Shown here: positions 63,534 through 64,000 of the stretch, one piece after another
How the letters are laid out: every line of letters starts with the position of its first letter
How positions within the stretch are numbered: the stretch's first letter is position 1
DNA from: Gautieria morchelliformis
Lineage: Eukaryota > Basidiomycota > Agaricomycetes > Gomphales > Gomphaceae
Assembly (NCBI GenBank): GCA_015179125.1
Contig: WHVA01000249.1
Location: forward strand, 62,001-126,000
Direction of reading: 5' to 3'
DNA length: 64,000 nt
Notes under the pieces: generated by a model
Database searches by the model: none
Seen by the model: only the letters and a program-made list of their open reading frames with translations
What the model was told of the DNA's origin: nothing
Program-made: the position numbers and the translations under genes

Positions 63534-64000
63534 CATGAACTCCTCACTCGATTTCTCCAAAATGTCCAGTGCTGAGATGAAGAAGCATTTCGACGATATG
63601 CTTGCGCAAAAGGAACTGGTGGAAAAACAAGCGGCCGAGGAAGCTGCGTGGAAAGAGAAGGAACGGTTGGAGGAGGAGCATAGGGAGAAGGAGCGGAAAG
63701 AACAGGAGCGTTGGGACCAGGAGTGGAAGGAGAAGGAGGAACGGGACCATAAACGCCGCGAGGAGGAGTCGCGCCTCCGCGAGGAACAGCGGAAACGGGA
63801 TGCGGCCAAAAAAGCTGCGGAGGACAAGGCTGTGACGGAAAAGGCAGGGAAATCCCGGGTGAGTCAGAGATGTCGTGTGAGGTGTTTCCGGAGCTCACGG
63901 AAAGAACTGCCAGAGGGTTGTAGAATCCAAGGGGGAGTCAGAAACGGAAAGCACTGCGGAAAGCACACCGCTTCCAGAGAGCAAGGGGAAGCAGAAGGGA
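63534..64000 (+). CDS. Antisense coiled-coil gene of Gyp-F, N-terminal part
   Basis: ATG at 63534, 120 bp inside the 3' LTR of Gyp-F and on the strand opposite to that element. It opens with MNSSLDFSKMSSAEMKKHFD and then a highly charged coiled coil of about 85 residues (WKEKERLEEEHREKERKEQE). It resembles the first exon of the antisense gene of Gyp-E in layout. GTGAGT at about 63858 could start an intron, after which the frame would change. In the Gyp-E gene a zinc cluster follows the intron; here that part lies at or beyond the window end, so the zinc cluster is predicted, not seen. Confidence 0.6.

Noticed and set aside
1..64000. tRNA or rRNA genes, riboswitches
   Set aside because: No cloverleaf with A/B boxes and no rRNA-like stretch was recognised on either strand by eye; a tRNAscan run would settle this.

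Overview
This window looks like a transposon-dominated stretch of a filamentous basidiomycete genome, most likely Agaricomycetes. The evidence is short GT-AG introns of about 60-100 bp, chromodomain Ty3/Gypsy elements, a DIRS-like tyrosine-recombinase element, a Tad-like LINE, an endonuclease-less Penelope-like element (PLE), and almost no host genes. No tRNA, rRNA, CRISPR array or bacterial operon was recognised. Element names below are local labels. Family names rest on motifs read by eye; no database search was run.

Layout. 1-920 is the right part of a long LTR whose promoter carries an array of TGACTCA sites. It interrupts the recombinase gene of a minus-strand DIRS-like element (921 to about 5400; gag, RT, RNase H, recombinase). 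5400-9779 is the only host-like part: a small gene with an internal duplication (5620-6204), a broken GH78-like alpha-L-rhamnosidase (7011-7600) and a doubtful multi-exon gene (8105-9370). 9780-24926 is one large TA-flanked DDE transposon (DDE-1) with roughly 0.5-kb terminal inverted repeats, a transposase and an unknown accessory gene. It is swollen by a hAT-type MITE and by a complete 9.2-kb Gypsy element (Gyp-B, 14304-23519), which itself carries two palindromic MITEs and two solo LTRs.

24950-35103 holds a Gyp-C gag fragment (minus), a Tad-like LINE (26240-28725, plus), a 5'-truncated Gypsy element (Gyp-D, 28726-33562, minus) with an extra ORF after integrase, and a Gyp-A-like gag fragment split by a 983-bp solo LTR. 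35104-38579 is AT-rich with nothing recognised. 38580-40977 is a nearly intact PLE. 41292-48655 is Gyp-E (minus), with three LTR insertions and an internal deletion. 48656-56811 is a mosaic of Ty1/Copia and Gyp-C pieces. 56812-62889 is Gyp-A (plus), split by a solo LTR of its own family. 62889-64000 is the 3' end of another minus-strand element, Gyp-F.

The most interesting pattern is that three Gypsy elements (Gyp-B, Gyp-E, Gyp-F) each carry a gene on the antisense strand between the end of pol and the 3' LTR. Two of these encode a coiled-coil or acidic protein with a canonical Zn(II)2Cys6 binuclear cluster, the DNA-binding motif of fungal transcription factors. The third shows the charged coiled-coil part before the window ends. 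Other notable points are DDE-1's accessory gene and its giant hairpin, a stop-free 243-bp intron inside the DIRS reverse transcriptase, and a sense-strand ORF in the env position of Gyp-D. Nearly every element is damaged by stops, frameshifts or nested insertions. Many insertions can be dated relative to one another from intact target-site duplications (TSDs).
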